Below, in pieces: positions 1-10,086 of a stretch of DNA of 58,019 nt. The notes under the pieces were generated by a model that searched no databases, was not told where the DNA came from, and saw only the letters and a program-made list of their open reading frames with translations. The position numbers and the translations under genes were made by a program. The first letter of the stretch is position 1. Each line of letters begins with the position of its first letter. The stretch is from Tubiluchus corallicola (Eukaryota > Priapulida > Priapulimorpha > Priapulimorphida > Tubiluchidae), in NCBI GenBank assembly GCA_030141605.1, contig JAQGDQ010000549.1, positions 2,501 to 60,519 of the forward strand, in the 5' to 3' direction.

Positions 1-61
1 TTATCATTATCATTATCATTATCATTATCATTATCATTATCATTATCATTATCATTATCAT
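1..61. repeat. (TTATCA)n microsatellite
   Basis: About ten uninterrupted copies of a TTATCA hexamer run from the first base, so the array probably continues to the left of the window. Confidence 0.97.
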
Positions 62-631
62 TGTGGTCCTTGTTATTTATTTATTTTATTCTCACCAAAT
101 AGTAAAATACTGTCTATAATAAAGCATTATAAAAATATTATATAAAACACATTGGCAAAAAACATATTTGAGTATTTACAAGGGCGTAGCAAAGATTAAC
201 TACTCGCGTGTGTCCATTGTTTACAAGGAATTTATGCAAGTTAACTTTATATAAGCGGCTTTTAAATAACTTTAACGCGGGTTATTATCGTTATCGTCAC
301 GTAATCGTCACGTTCAACGTCATAATCATCGCCGTCGTCATCAGCAGCAGCCACCGTCGTCGTCTTTACGAGCTTCCTCAGCTTCATTCGTACAGCCACG
401 AATGGCTAACAATTCCTTCACTGTACGAATGAACTGACTAATCATCATATCTTTTTGACTCCAGTAAAAGTTCATTACGCTTAGACTGTCTTTAATTCCC
501 TTTTCTTTTCCTTGTACGGTATATTATTTCATGATTAGATGTGATATACTTATTATCACTTTGATATTTTGGAGTCTTCCGGCGTCTTAGCCTTAGTATT
601 CAATTAAGTGTAACTATGACATATGACGCGC
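62..631. other. Non-coding upstream region of the ODF2 homologue
   Basis: AT-rich sequence with a short stretch rich in GTC/CAGCAG trinucleotides around 300-370. I see no convincing exon. The one open frame here (208-432) has no recognisable features and looks like chance. Confidence 0.5.
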
Positions 632-644
632 GCTACCTAGCAAC
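632..644 (+). promoter_or_regulatory. Candidate X-box (RFX binding site) upstream of ODF2 homologue
   Basis: The sequence GCTACC-T-AGCAAC matches the published RFX X-box pattern GTNRCC-(0-3 nt)-RGYAAC at all positions except the second base. It lies 293 bases upstream of the ODF2 start codon and is followed by a partial half-site, GTTGCT (646-651). RFX factors drive many ciliary and basal-body genes in animals, which suits an ODF2 homologue. The functional role is inference: one degenerate motif can occur by chance. Confidence 0.35.
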
Positions 645-936
645 CGTTGCTAAACGTTTATTGTTGTTGACAGAACCCTGATTCTGAAAATCCATTTTGG
701 AAAGAAGTGTTCCTGTGATGTCTATTTTGTGTGATAAAAGAGCTTCTGAGCTGGGAGAAATAAATCGTTCACACTAGAGGGCACTGGATGTGGCAAGAAT
801 CGTTGATGCGGACGCTAAGGTGGAATCCATTTTGAGCAAAAACTAAGGGAATCGTTGTATGTGACACGACAAGCATCACAGAAAACTGGAATTGAAGTGC
901 TGAAGTAACCCCCGATCGAGTGGAAGAGGCTCTGTA

Positions 937-3900
937 ATGGTGTTGGCGGCAGGCAAAAATCGTTTCAATACGAGCACGCCACGCACGGGTTCTCCACCCA
1001 GCAGGCCATATACGGCAAGCACCCCACGCGATGGTCCACCACCTGGCAGACCTGCTACTGCTGCAGGAGGCCCACGAAGCGGTCTGAGGGCACCAGCCAC
1101 TCTCAGCCCACCACGGCCGGTAAGAGGCGTTCTCTCAAGACCACCTGGAGACAAACGAGAAAGTCCACTTCGTAGTCCCCCTGGTACCCCAGCCAGTACT
1201 CCTGCGGAAGGTGGCTTGCTTACAAAAAAGACGAAAGATCGCATGCGACCAATTGCCAGTGACCTGCCCCGAATCCCGCGGGGCAAGCAGGAGAAGGCAG
1301 CCCAACAACCCATGCGTGATACACAGTCAGTTGACAGTCCCACACGCAAGAAGGCGCCACAATATCCATCGGCAGTTAGTCTGGCTATTGACAAGAAAGA
1401 AACTAAGGACTCTCCCACCAAAAGACAGCAACAACGTACCAAACGTGAAGCTTCGCCTGGTGATAGACCTGAGAGTCCTTCAAATGTGCCATCAAAAAGC
1501 GTCCCGTCACGCTATAAGGAACGTTCAGTGAGTCCACCTCATGAAAAGTACAGAGATATTAGTCCAGGCAGACAAGCTTATGTGGATTATTTCATGTTTA
1601 ATGGTCCCTGGATACCTCCCCCAGGGAGAACAACAAGGCCATCGCCAAAACATAGTAGATCTCATTCGCCAAACAGGGACCAACCTGCTACAAGTCCCAT
1701 ACCAAAGAAACAACAAGTTAACGTCATTGCTGGTAAAGATAATACTCAAGACACTGCTCAACTGACGAAAGAGAATGGACCTGATGCACGAGACATTTCG
1801 ACGGTAACAAAAAAGAATGACAGTTCGAGTTCAAGTTCTTCGTCAAGAAAGCAGCAGCAGAATCTCAGCCTTGAGACTGGTCCTAATTCACAAAATGTGT
1901 CAAGCATTGATTCTCCAAAACTAGATGATTCTTACTCTGAAGCTGAAAAATCTCTCGAGGAAATGCAATACCATCTGACTTTAACTGAAGCTGAAAATAA
2001 GCGACTGCGATCTACCATGGGACGGCTGAAGGAAGAAGGACCCAAAAGTGACCCTGGGAGACATCGGGACATCTTGTTGAATATGCTTCTGGAAATGGAG
2101 CGCAAAGGAGAGGAACTGTCTAAGCATGCCACACATATACGCGATTTACTAAAAGCAATGGGGCGACAGAAAAAGCCTTCACAAAAAGAGGCAAAGAATT
2201 ACTCAGAACAACGAGATGTTTTAGTGGACAAGCTGATCGATTTCGACAAGGCCAACTGTATCTTAAGGAGGCTCCTTATTGATTACCATGAACGTGTTTC
2301 AACAAATGAAAGGTTACAAGAACAAAGAGACAATCTTACAAAGCGAGTGGAAAGCGTGGAAGAAGAAAAGCAGAAACTCTTGCTGCAGTTGGCAGAACGT
2401 GAAAAGGTTGCTACCGGTACGAGGAGCGAGTTTGATATGCTTCGCGAGGAACATTGCCGCTTGCAGAGTCGCAAGGAGGATTTGGAAGGAATCAAAGCCC
2501 ACTTGCAAAACCAACTACGTAACAAAGAAGCAGAGCTACATCGGTTTATGGTGCATTATAAAACATTGGAAAAAAATTTACAAGAAGAGAAAGCAGCAAA
2601 TGTTCGCTTGCGCCAACAAGACACGACGGCAGAGGAAGCCAGAGCAGACATGAAATCTGAAGAAGCCACAGCTTTGGATCAGGAACCTGGGCCAAAAGAA
2701 GATCAAATGAAAGAACTTGAAGCTGAAAAAGCTGAACTGTTCGATAAACTAAATGAAAGAGACGAGGAATTAAAGAAAACGCAACAACAACTTGAAAAAT
2801 GTAGACTACAATGCAGTGAACTCATTTCTGACAGAAAGCGATTAGAAATGGAATTGGTTACTATTAAAAGTGAGAAAGTGACATCTAGTGAACCCACAAA
2901 CATGAACCAAAGTAACAGTTCCTCTACAAAAGAAGAAGTTGTCAGTGTCAAAGAAGTTTTGCCTGCCAAATTTACAGTTCCTGCATATGCCAAAGACTTT
3001 CATGCTCATTCAAGTGATATCAATGGTCTGCGGGTAGAAAACGAACGGCTCAGGTGCACGTTACAAATATGTGAACAAACCAGAGCTGAATTGGACCACG
3101 ATTTGTCAACGCTGCGTTCTAAACTGTGTCAGGTCGAAGACGAGCTGCAGTGTCAGAGAGAGAAGGTCAATTCGTCTCGTCGAGAAATTGAAGAGAAAAA
3201 CAGCCAGCTGACGTATCAAGAACAAGAGCAAGGCCGTCTGAAGCAGCATGCCGAAAGCGAAGTGGAAAAAACACGCAATCGTCTGCAATCCAAAATCGGA
3301 GAGCTTGAGCCACTAGCAGATATGTTACAGATGGCGCAGCTGAAGATGCAAGAGTCGCAATCTCGCTACGAAGCACTCAACCAGCAATGTCAGGAGAAGA
3401 TGAAAGAGTTGAACGACATGAAGGTGACCACAGAACGACTGACCCAACAGCTGCAATTTGCACAGGAGAGGCAGAGGGCAGCAGAGGAGCACCAACTGGC
3501 GTCACGTGATCAATTGGAAGCCTTGCAAGCGCAGCTGGTCGAACTCAATGCCGAGAATAAGGACATAAAGAACGAACTCGGTAGATGGCAACTAACTGCC
3601 CACGAGCTGCAGACCACGTTGGACAGCACGACTCGCGACAATAACTGTATGGCTCAAAAGTTGGACGCTGCTTTGGCCGACGTCCGCAAGACCACCGAAC
3701 GGGCTCAGGATAAGTCGTCCGGAAAGGAACGAATGCTGCAGAAGAGGTTGCTGGACTTGGAGACCGAACTCAGTCGCACCAAGACCGAATACCTGACCTT
3801 GAAGGCGGCAAAAGACGAGGCGGAAAGAACCATGATGTCACGTCTTTCCGAACTGCAAGACAAATATGAAATGGTCAGTTCGGACAGCAGGAGTAAGGTC

Positions 3901-4032
3901 AACTATGTTAACTTCCTGAAATCGGGTTATGCAAGCATCTTCCAGGATCCTTCCGCTAGTAGTAATAACCTCATTGCACCGAAGAAGCACGATTCCGCAT
4001 CCGCTGTTATTTATCCTTCTAAATTTCTTTGA
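937..4032 (+). CDS. ODF2: Outer dense fiber protein 2 (ODF2/cenexin) homologue, single uninterrupted frame
   Basis: This encodes a 1031-residue protein of the ODF2/cenexin family, a coiled-coil scaffold of the mother centriole and sperm-tail outer dense fibres needed for distal/subdistal appendages and cilia. Residues 1-330 are basic and disordered, rich in Pro, Ser and SP motifs, with a WIPPPGR segment at 225-231 matching the WMPPGK motif of vertebrate ODF2. Residues about 333-985 are heptad-rich coiled coil; the parts around LRRLLIDYHE, AHLQNQLRNKEAE and LDLETELSRTKTEY resemble vertebrate ODF2 closely. The C-terminal NYVNFLKSGYASIF (989-1002) is the family's terminal signature. The start is supported by an in-frame TGA at 901-903 and a good initiation context (G at -3 and +4). 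No intron interrupts the frame, although vertebrate ODF2 genes have many exons, so this is either a retrocopy or an intron-loss gene. No frameshift or stop is seen. I am confident of the family, less so of orthology versus retrogene status. Confidence 0.93.
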   Translation: MVLAAGKNRFNTSTPRTGSPPSRPYTASTPRDGPPPGRPATAAGGPRSGLRAPATLSPPRPVRGVLSRPPGDKRESPLRSPPGTPASTPAEGGLLTKKTKDRMRPIASDLPRIPRGKQEKAAQQPMRDTQSVDSPTRKKAPQYPSAVSLAIDKKETKDSPTKRQQQRTKREASPGDRPESPSNVPSKSVPSRYKERSVSPPHEKYRDISPGRQAYVDYFMFNGPWIPPPGRTTRPSPKHSRSHSPNRDQPATSPIPKKQQVNVIAGKDNTQDTAQLTKENGPDARDISTVTKKNDSSSSSSSSRKQQQNLSLETGPNSQNVSSIDSPKLDDSYSEAEKSLEEMQYHLTLTEAENKRLRSTMGRLKEEGPKSDPGRHRDILLNMLLEMERKGEELSKHATHIRDLLKAMGRQKKPSQKEAKNYSEQRDVLVDKLIDFDKANCILRRLLIDYHERVSTNERLQEQRDNLTKRVESVEEEKQKLLLQLAEREKVATGTRSEFDMLREEHCRLQSRKEDLEGIKAHLQNQLRNKEAELHRFMVHYKTLEKNLQEEKAANVRLRQQDTTAEEARADMKSEEATALDQEPGPKEDQMKELEAEKAELFDKLNERDEELKKTQQQLEKCRLQCSELISDRKRLEMELVTIKSEKVTSSEPTNMNQSNSSSTKEEVVSVKEVLPAKFTVPAYAKDFHAHSSDINGLRVENERLRCTLQICEQTRAELDHDLSTLRSKLCQVEDELQCQREKVNSSRREIEEKNSQLTYQEQEQGRLKQHAESEVEKTRNRLQSKIGELEPLADMLQMAQLKMQESQSRYEALNQQCQEKMKELNDMKVTTERLTQQLQFAQERQRAAEEHQLASRDQLEALQAQLVELNAENKDIKNELGRWQLTAHELQTTLDSTTRDNNCMAQKLDAALADVRKTTERAQDKSSGKERMLQKRLLDLETELSRTKTEYLTLKAAKDEAERTMMSRLSELQDKYEMVSSDSRSKVNYVNFLKSGYASIFQDPSASSNNLIAPKKHDSASAVIYPSKFL

Positions 4033-4108
4033 TTCCTCATTTTTGCTTTCTAGATCTTTACGTCAACTGGTCTTCTTGTAGCATTCATCAACATTGTTTG
4101 TTAATTCA

Positions 4109-4164
4109 AATAAAATTTGACAATTTTTTCGGAAAATAAAAACTTATGCTAAGGAAAAATAAAG
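4109..4164 (+). terminator. Cluster of polyadenylation signals after ODF2 homologue
   Basis: Three AATAAA hexamers occur at 4109-4114, 4135-4140 and 4159-4164, the first about 77 bases after the stop codon. They are plausible cleavage/polyadenylation signals. No long terminal poly(A) tract follows, so a genomic retrocopy tail is not evident. Confidence 0.6.
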
Positions 4165-4495
4165 GAAAAATAGTTTATTGACCAACAACACAATACAATA
4201 TACAAGACAATGTACTTAAACAATCACACATCGCTCAGAACATCCCAACATTTGGGTATAATCGTCATAATTATAATCGTCATAATTATAATCGCCATTA
4301 ATTATCACTATAATTATCATCATAGTAATAATGATATCCGTCAGGCATCACCAATTTTTTGGTATTAATTTTTTTCATTCAAAAATTTATTGGAGCTTGT
4401 TGCACTATAGGATTCTCCGATGTCCCTTGTGAATTGAAATTGTGATTTCGAATATAAAACTAAAGCGTTACGATATTAAACACCTCATAATGTTA
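4165..4495. other. No gene seen
   Basis: Very AT-rich, with a short imperfect repeat of TCATAATTATAATCG (4260-4300). No exon or element end was recognised. Confidence 0.5.
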
Positions 4496-4499
4496 AGGG

Positions 4500-4983
4500 T
4501 TGTATGTAATACAGTCTAGGGGTGATCGTTTTCTATTCGAGTGCCTTGAAAATGCACTTTATAGATCACTGCACGCGTTAAATTATAGTAATATTGCAAA
4601 TTTGTTTGATGGAGAATTAATGTCAATTGGAAATTTCATTTACGACTGTATGCATAGATTTGTGAATTAAATAGTATAGCTTTGTTAGCAGACATGTAAC
4701 CGCATCACTGTGATTATCATATTGGTAAAATATTTGTTTATTACATGTGTACAAATGCTTAGTAAATAGTTTTTTCGCTTCATAGAGTTTACAACTAAAT
4801 TTGTATACCTGTGTATATACCTTGTGCAGCTATGTTGAGTCAAATTGGTAGTATGATCTGGAAATCATTACCCGAGCTCAGCCCGCTGATAAAACCATCA
4901 GGTATGCGTCGAGTTTGTAATTGCGTGTTGGAAATTTGATTTTCAGAAATAAAATATCTATCTATCTATTTAAAAAGCGAATT
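4500..4983 (+). mobile_element. LINE 3'-end remnants (family D) with (ATCT)n tail
   Basis: A stop-free stretch at about 4521-4669 translates to a typical LINE ORF2 C-terminal segment ending FIYDCMHRFVN and then a stop, comparable in layout to the CIHDFILRTKRFQ end of LINE A. A second short open stretch (about 4849-4938) contains IWKSLPEL, resembling the WNSLP block near LINE RT C-termini, and leads into AAATAAAATATCTATCTATC, a typical LINE tail. These may be two fragments or one rearranged copy. 5' truncated and inactive. Confidence 0.5.
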
Positions 4984-4984
4984 C

Positions 4985-5325
4985 GAATCTAATCGAATTC
5001 TTGACTTTCAAACTCGAATCAAACAGAATTTCAAAATTTCGGATCCGAGTCGAATTAGTTATTAAAAACGTTCGAATCGCTAATGGAAAGCAGCATGGCA
5101 AAGAATAATGTATATTGCTTGCTTTTGTTCTGCAGTGGAAACATTAATATTTGTTAAAAAAATTTGCACAGAAATTGCAGCTAAATTGCGCTGATTGCAT
5201 TTCGTTTCAAATATTTTAATGTAGTTGGACTATTCGATTCCGTAATTTTACGTTCGAATCGAATTTCAATAAAAAAAACTCGTTCGAATCGAACTCGAAG
5301 GTTCCATGCTCACGCCCAGTGCAGC
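4985..5325. mobile_element. Degraded hAT-like MITE rich in TTCGAA/GAATTCGA
   Basis: The segment is packed with TTCGAATCG-type motifs and ends in TTCCATGCTCACGCCCAGT, which resembles the right terminus of the better preserved element at 33937-34315 (GAATGCTCACCCCTA). Its left terminus is eroded, so no target duplication can be read. Confidence 0.45.
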
Positions 5326-5455
5326 CTTTTCAAGAAGCAATATTACTGGCAGTTGCCTTAGACTTTAATGTTGGACTGTGTTTGAGTTCCACGAGTTTTA
5401 CGACTTTTAGTTATAGTAAAAAAACTCACCTTCGAGCAACATTCACTGAATACAC

Positions 5456-5900
5456 TTAAAGAAAGACCGGATGATTTTTTGTCACAAACTAACACATCTG
5501 AACTGAGAGGCACAGCACCTGTTTTTCGTGCAATGCGTTTACGAAATGCAGGCCCTAGTGCCTGTCTTATGTTTATGTGATAATAATTCTGTGATAATAA
5601 TGAAATTATGTTTGTGTGGTAAAAATTCTTTCACGCAAGTCATTTTTTGAACAAAATAGTATGTTTTCTTTCAATGTTTTAAAGAGGAAATTGTTTTGAT
5701 TTACACAGTTTAAAATTGCGTTAAATGATTCGCTTCAAAACAAATCGATAATTTTCTGGCAAAATATCGATACACTATTGTGCAAAAATACGCTATTACG
5801 TAACGCTAGAATATACGCTAACAAACATAAAAAATTGTTTTTTTTTGGTGAGCCAGACACGTTTTTTTTAAATAATAGCATGGTGAACCAGTGACGTCAT
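5456..5900. mobile_element. TTAA-target DNA transposon, left terminus and internal part
   Basis: TTAA (5456-5459) is followed by AGAAAGACCGGATGATTTTT, the terminal motif seen at several other sites in the window. The interior (5490-5720) is the reverse complement of sequence found at 7500-7690 and 26270-26440. The right end is not clear because a LINE A copy follows. Confidence 0.5.
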
Positions 5901-5916
5901 CCCACCAGTTACATAT

Positions 5917-6582
5917 AGTTTAAACATAATTTATTATAGGATTGGATCAGACAGTTTGAACAACAGACTTTATACACTATTTACAAAAACATTTACAGTA
6001 AGAATAGACTATACCTACACAAGCTGATAAGTTTTACTACAAGATTACATTTGACATTAGTAACATTTACAGTAAGAATTGACTACAACTACACAAGCTG
6101 ACAAGTTTTACTACAAGATTACATTAGACATTAGTAGAAAATGACGGTTAGAAAATATTAATGTACGAATATTTAAGAGTGATGCATTTCATATCAGATA
6201 GAAACTACTGGAAGCGTTTAGTACGTAATATAAAGTCATGTATGCATTGGAATATTTTACAGTTAGCAACATAGTTAAATTCATCTTTTCCGAATAATAA
6301 CAACTTCAACAGATCATTAGTTCCTGAGTCAGCTATATTAAGGTTTTCGGGCAGAAGTATTTCATTTAGTTTATCAAACATAACAACCCTAGTTTGTTGA
6401 TAACCTGGGCAGTGCAACAAAAAGTGTTCAACAGACTCAAATCGAAATCCACAGTTACAATTCGGCAATATCGGATGACCGTTATTATCTTTACAGCCTT
6501 TAGAGAAAGGGTCATAGTTTAGCTGAGAAAATCCGATTCTCATGCGCGTATGATGCACTGAAATTGGAGGTTTAACAAAACT
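5917..6582 (-). mobile_element. LINE family A 3' end
   Basis: On the minus strand a 117-codon frame (6558-6205) encodes the C-terminus of a non-LTR retrotransposon ORF2: HTRMRIGFSQLN, then a Cys/His cluster (CNCGFRFESVEHFLLHC) and the end FILRTKRFQ before a stop. This arrangement is typical of RT C-terminal domains in animal LINEs. The 3' UTR (to about 5917) carries two copies of the roughly 74-bp unit that is amplified at 8756-9200. The copy is strongly 5' truncated. Other copies: 8530-9295, 10783-11240, 11249-11545, 25770-26140, 49155-49740. Confidence 0.8.
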
Positions 6583-6738
6583 ACTTCAGAATCAGAGGAA
6601 TTTAGAATATGCATCTTGAAGGGGTGCTTCGTCGCTTTTGCTGAACATTGCCGTGAGACAGTGGCTTGGAATTGTTAGTTCACTGCCTCTTCACGCGAAG
6701 ATCTTCAACAGTGAATGCCTTCAAGGAAAATAAACGTG

Positions 6739-7287
6739 TTAAAGGAAGACCGGACGATTGTTTAGACTCAATCTCATTTTAACTTACTGTCCAAAATATA
6801 CATTTTCTTCTTGCCTATAAAAGTTAGCAAGTTTTTCTTATATTTGAATAATTAGCTTAGAAAGTTAATTAACGGCAACCGAACGCAGCTATTGCTTACG
6901 TCAGAAACTAACTACAGTTTGTGCAATGGTAGGCATCTTCCCTGCGCGTCAAGCACATGTGCATGGGTGTTACAGTACTGATTAAATGCGAAAATGGCCT
7001 CTACGTCATATGACGTCAGAAACTAACACAGTAGTTCATGATCATGGTTATTACGGTAACGTCTTCTATTTGTCAGCCACACGCATTTGACAAAAAGGCA
7101 CCGCTGCCAGTCTTTAGTAGATTCACTGAGCCGAGCGTAGCTTTGAAATTTTAACAAAATTTGAGTAACGGAGGTAATTATTATTTAATCTGAGCTTTGA
7201 TTTAAAAAAAGCTATTGTAGTTTTCTATATTTTAGAGCATTCTCTATTCTAAACTAATGTTTACACAATCATCTGGTTTTCCTTTAA
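6739..7287. mobile_element. TTAA-flanked MITE with AGGAARACCRGAYGATTG terminal repeats
   Basis: TTAA (6739-6742) precedes AGGAAGACCGGACGATTG, and the right end reads CAATCATCTGGTTTTCCT followed by TTAA (7284-7287). The termini are imperfect inverted repeats (about 15 of 18 positions) and the element body is 541 bp. No coding frame is seen, so it is non-autonomous. TTAA target duplications occur in the piggyBac and Kolobok superfamilies; which one applies is not decidable here. Confidence 0.65.
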
Positions 7288-8180
7288 GAATGCTCAGTTC
7301 ACATTATTGAGGTTGGATATTATTGCCTTCTTTACACGTTTCTGTACGTGGTTCTGCTATTTTTGCAAATCTTAGTCATCTAGCCATCTTAATCTTCGGA
7401 TCTTGACTTTTCAATTCCATTAAATTTCTTTTGTTCTGGTGCATAAATCTTCAATTTTGTTTATGTATGATTATCTTATCTTTAAAACTTTCCTAAGAAG
7501 ACCTATGAAATGAGATACGTGAAAGAATTATTACCACACAAACACAATTTCACGTTCACATCACTAGGTCTTCACTTTTACATGCATTAGCTAGTTAGAC
7601 GGGCACTAGCGCCTGCATTTCGGAAAGCTGCACACAAAGAAACAGGTGCTGTACCTCTCAGTTCAGACCTGTTAATTGAATATCTGAATACACGCTGAAT
7701 ATCTTACAGTTGCACTGCACTTCAATTTTCGCTTTCACAAACACGCGCAAAATGCTCATGGAATATTTTTGCTGTTGAAAATTATGTTAGTTTGTGATGT
7801 CAACAATAGTTGGGCTCAACCACCATTAATTAAGTTTTTAATCTATTATTTAATCATCAGAAACGCTTTTGCAGTATTAATTGTGTTTAAAATGTATAAT
7901 TTCTTTAAATCTAGTATAAATGTACAAAATTGCATCATCGCTAGTAGAGTAAGTCGCTCATAATTCTATATTCTAAACTTTTTTCATGGTAATTTTCGAT
8001 TCATATGAGGAATTGTAATCATCTTATGTGATTAAGTTATGACTGTAAGTGGTAGACGAGTGTTTGTGAGAGCAGATTTCGAAGATTACTCCTATTGCTT
8101 CGCAAAACCGGATAATTTGCTCTCTAGTTAGAAAAACCGAATTACGGAAAATCAATTGTTATTTTTCCGCCTCTTTCACG
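7288..8180. mobile_element. Repeat fragment related to the 26.2-26.8 kb TTAA element
   Basis: The stretch 7500-7890 is collinear with 26270-26720: both contain GAAAGAATTATTAC, GCATTTCGGAAA, TGGAATATTTTTGCT and GTTAGTTTGTGATGTC in the same order. Its own termini were not identified. The rest of the interval is AT-rich and shows no gene. Confidence 0.5.
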
Positions 8181-8525
8181 TATTCCTCCTCACGGGGCGC
8201 ATTGCCAAAACAAAGGCCACCATCTGATTCGGAGCACTCCATTCCCCAATCAAAACAGCCCTCCCACTTGAAGTTCCAGCTCCCCCACTCAAGTTTCGCC
8301 GGCGAAATTAGACCCTCGGGCGATTAATATATTTCTCTGCTCTCAACGGGTATTGTACGTTTGTTTGTTAATTATTTTAGATCTAAGCTTGTTACAAGTG
8401 GGCCCCGTTGATGGAGGGCCAAACTCACCCATCGCTACACTCGAGGAGGTCGCTCCATCTGTTCGTGTTTCGTGTCGCCCCCTAGAGAGAGACACGTCAT
8501 GCGGTACCATACTTCAGTATACTAA
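8181..8525. other. Unclassified, locally GC-richer segment
   Basis: Compared with its surroundings this stretch is GC-richer and contains a palindromic TCGCCGGCGA (8297-8306) and C-rich pyrimidine runs. It may be a transposon fragment or a regulatory element. No exon or terminal repeat was recognised. Confidence 0.3.
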
Positions 8526-8529
8526 ATGA

Positions 8530-9295
8530 AATATTGCTGCCCGAAAACCTTAATATAGCTACCTTGGGAACTAATGATCTGTTGAAATTGTTATTGTTCA
8601 GAAAAGATGAATTTAACTATGTTGCTAACTGTAAAATATTCTAATGCATACATGACTTTATATTACGTACTAAACGCTTCCGGTAGTTTCTATCCGATAT
8701 GAAATGCATCAGTCTTAAATATTCGTACATTAATATTTTCTAACCGTCATTTTCTACTAATGTCTAATGTAATCTTGTAGTAAAACTAGTCAGCTTGTGT
8801 AGTTATAGTCTATTCTTACTGTAAATGTTACTAATGTCTAATGTAATATAGTAGTAAAACTTGTCAGCTTGTGTAGTTATATAGTCAATTCTTGCTGTAA
8901 ATGTTACTAATGTCTAATGTAATCTTGTAATAAAACTTGTCAGCTTATATAGTTATAGTCTATTCTTACTGTAAATGTTACTAATGTCTAATGTAATCTT
9001 GTAGTAAAACTTGTCAGCTTGTGTAGTTATAGTCAATTCTTACTGTAAATGTTACTAATGTCTAATGTAATCTTGTAGTAAAACTTGTCAGCTTGTGTAG
9101 TTATAGTCAATTCTTACTGTAAATGTTACTAATGCTAATGTAATCTTGTAGTAAAACTTGTCAGCTTGCGTAGTTATAGTCAATTCTTACTGTAAATGTT
9201 TTGTAAATAGTGTATGAAGTCTGTTGTGGTGAGGATCCTAAATCATGTTGTTCAAACTGTCTGATCAAATCCTATAATAAATTATGTTTAAACTA
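8530..9295 (+). mobile_element. LINE family A 3' end with expanded 3' UTR
   Basis: The first part translates, with disruptions, to the same C-terminus as the other LINE A copies (EILLPENLNIA... to FILRTKRF). The 3' UTR is much longer than in sister copies because its 74-bp unit is tandemly amplified. It ends at CCTATAATAAATTATGTTTA, matching the end of the copy at 5917. It is 5' truncated and carries an in-frame stop after NCKIF. Confidence 0.78.
8756..9200 (+). repeat. 74-bp tandem repeat inside LINE A 3' UTR, six copies
   Basis: Units start at 8756, 8831, 8907, 8981, 9055 and 9129 with CTAATGTCTAATG and include CAGCTTGTGTAGTTATAGTC. Other LINE A copies in the window have one or two units, so the array expanded within or after insertion of this copy. 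Confidence 0.9.
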
Positions 9296-9965
9296 GTTCA
9301 GTATATCACCTATTACGCGTAGAGCCCTGTGACTTGTTTGTTTTGCCTCAAGCCCTATTCTAAATATCTATGGTTCTATTGAAAGACGAAATTAGTTGCA
9401 GCATGGGCTTATGAGAATATGGTCTGCAGTTAAAGGAAGACAGGATAAAAAGTTCGAAGTGCGTTGGATTTGAACTTGCATAGATTAAGCTTCTAATGAA
9501 AAGGGCTCTCTGCCTCTGCTGGTAGATTGATGTCTTTTGAACAAGTTTATTAAATTTTATTTTACTAATAGCTAATAACCAGTCAAACTTTGTCAGATGC
9601 TTTCACAACTAGCACTTTAAGACAGTTAAGTGAAATTTTCCTGCGTTTTAATCCTCTTAATTTTGTTTAAAAGAGTTACAACTTACAAAGATAGCGTTAA
9701 AAATCACTTGTGGTCTTTGAAGCGCAATAGCGTGAATGATTTCTCTTCAATGATTTATTCCTCTTCTTTTTTCTAATGACGACCGACCTACACTTGCTCC
9801 GCCGCCGCCGGTGTGAGTGACTAACTGTTATTATCAATCTTCCTGTAATAATTAGTATGGTTCCCCCAAAGGACCAAAGTCATTAAGTTCCTTTATTAGT
9901 TTTGCATTAGCAGGCAAGGCATTTTTGGATTAATATGTCATAGAAAAAAAAGCAAACAACTCATA
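9296..9965. other. No gene; isolated TTAA-element terminus
   Basis: TTAA (9430-9433) followed by AGGAAGACAGGA matches the terminus of the TTAA family. No partner end was found nearby. The remainder is AT-rich without recognisable features, apart from a short CCGCCGCCG stretch near 9800. Confidence 0.45.
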
Positions 9966-9967
<2 letters not shown>

Positions 9968-10022
<55 letters not shown>

Positions 10023-10036
10023 TCTGTCTCTCTCTC

Positions 10037-10083
<47 letters not shown>
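9968..10083. repeat. (TC)n microsatellite
   Basis: Nearly pure TC dinucleotides with rare TTTC and CCC interruptions. Confidence 0.97.

Positions 10084-10086
<3 letters not shown>

Noticed and set aside
1-61. Possible telomeric repeat at the window start
   Set aside because: TTATCA is not a known animal telomere motif and the array is short.
876-1442. 188-codon open frame on the minus strand across the start of the ODF2 homologue
   Set aside because: It is the antisense shadow of a GC-rich, Pro/Arg-rich coding region; it has no domain and overlaps a gene with clear homology.
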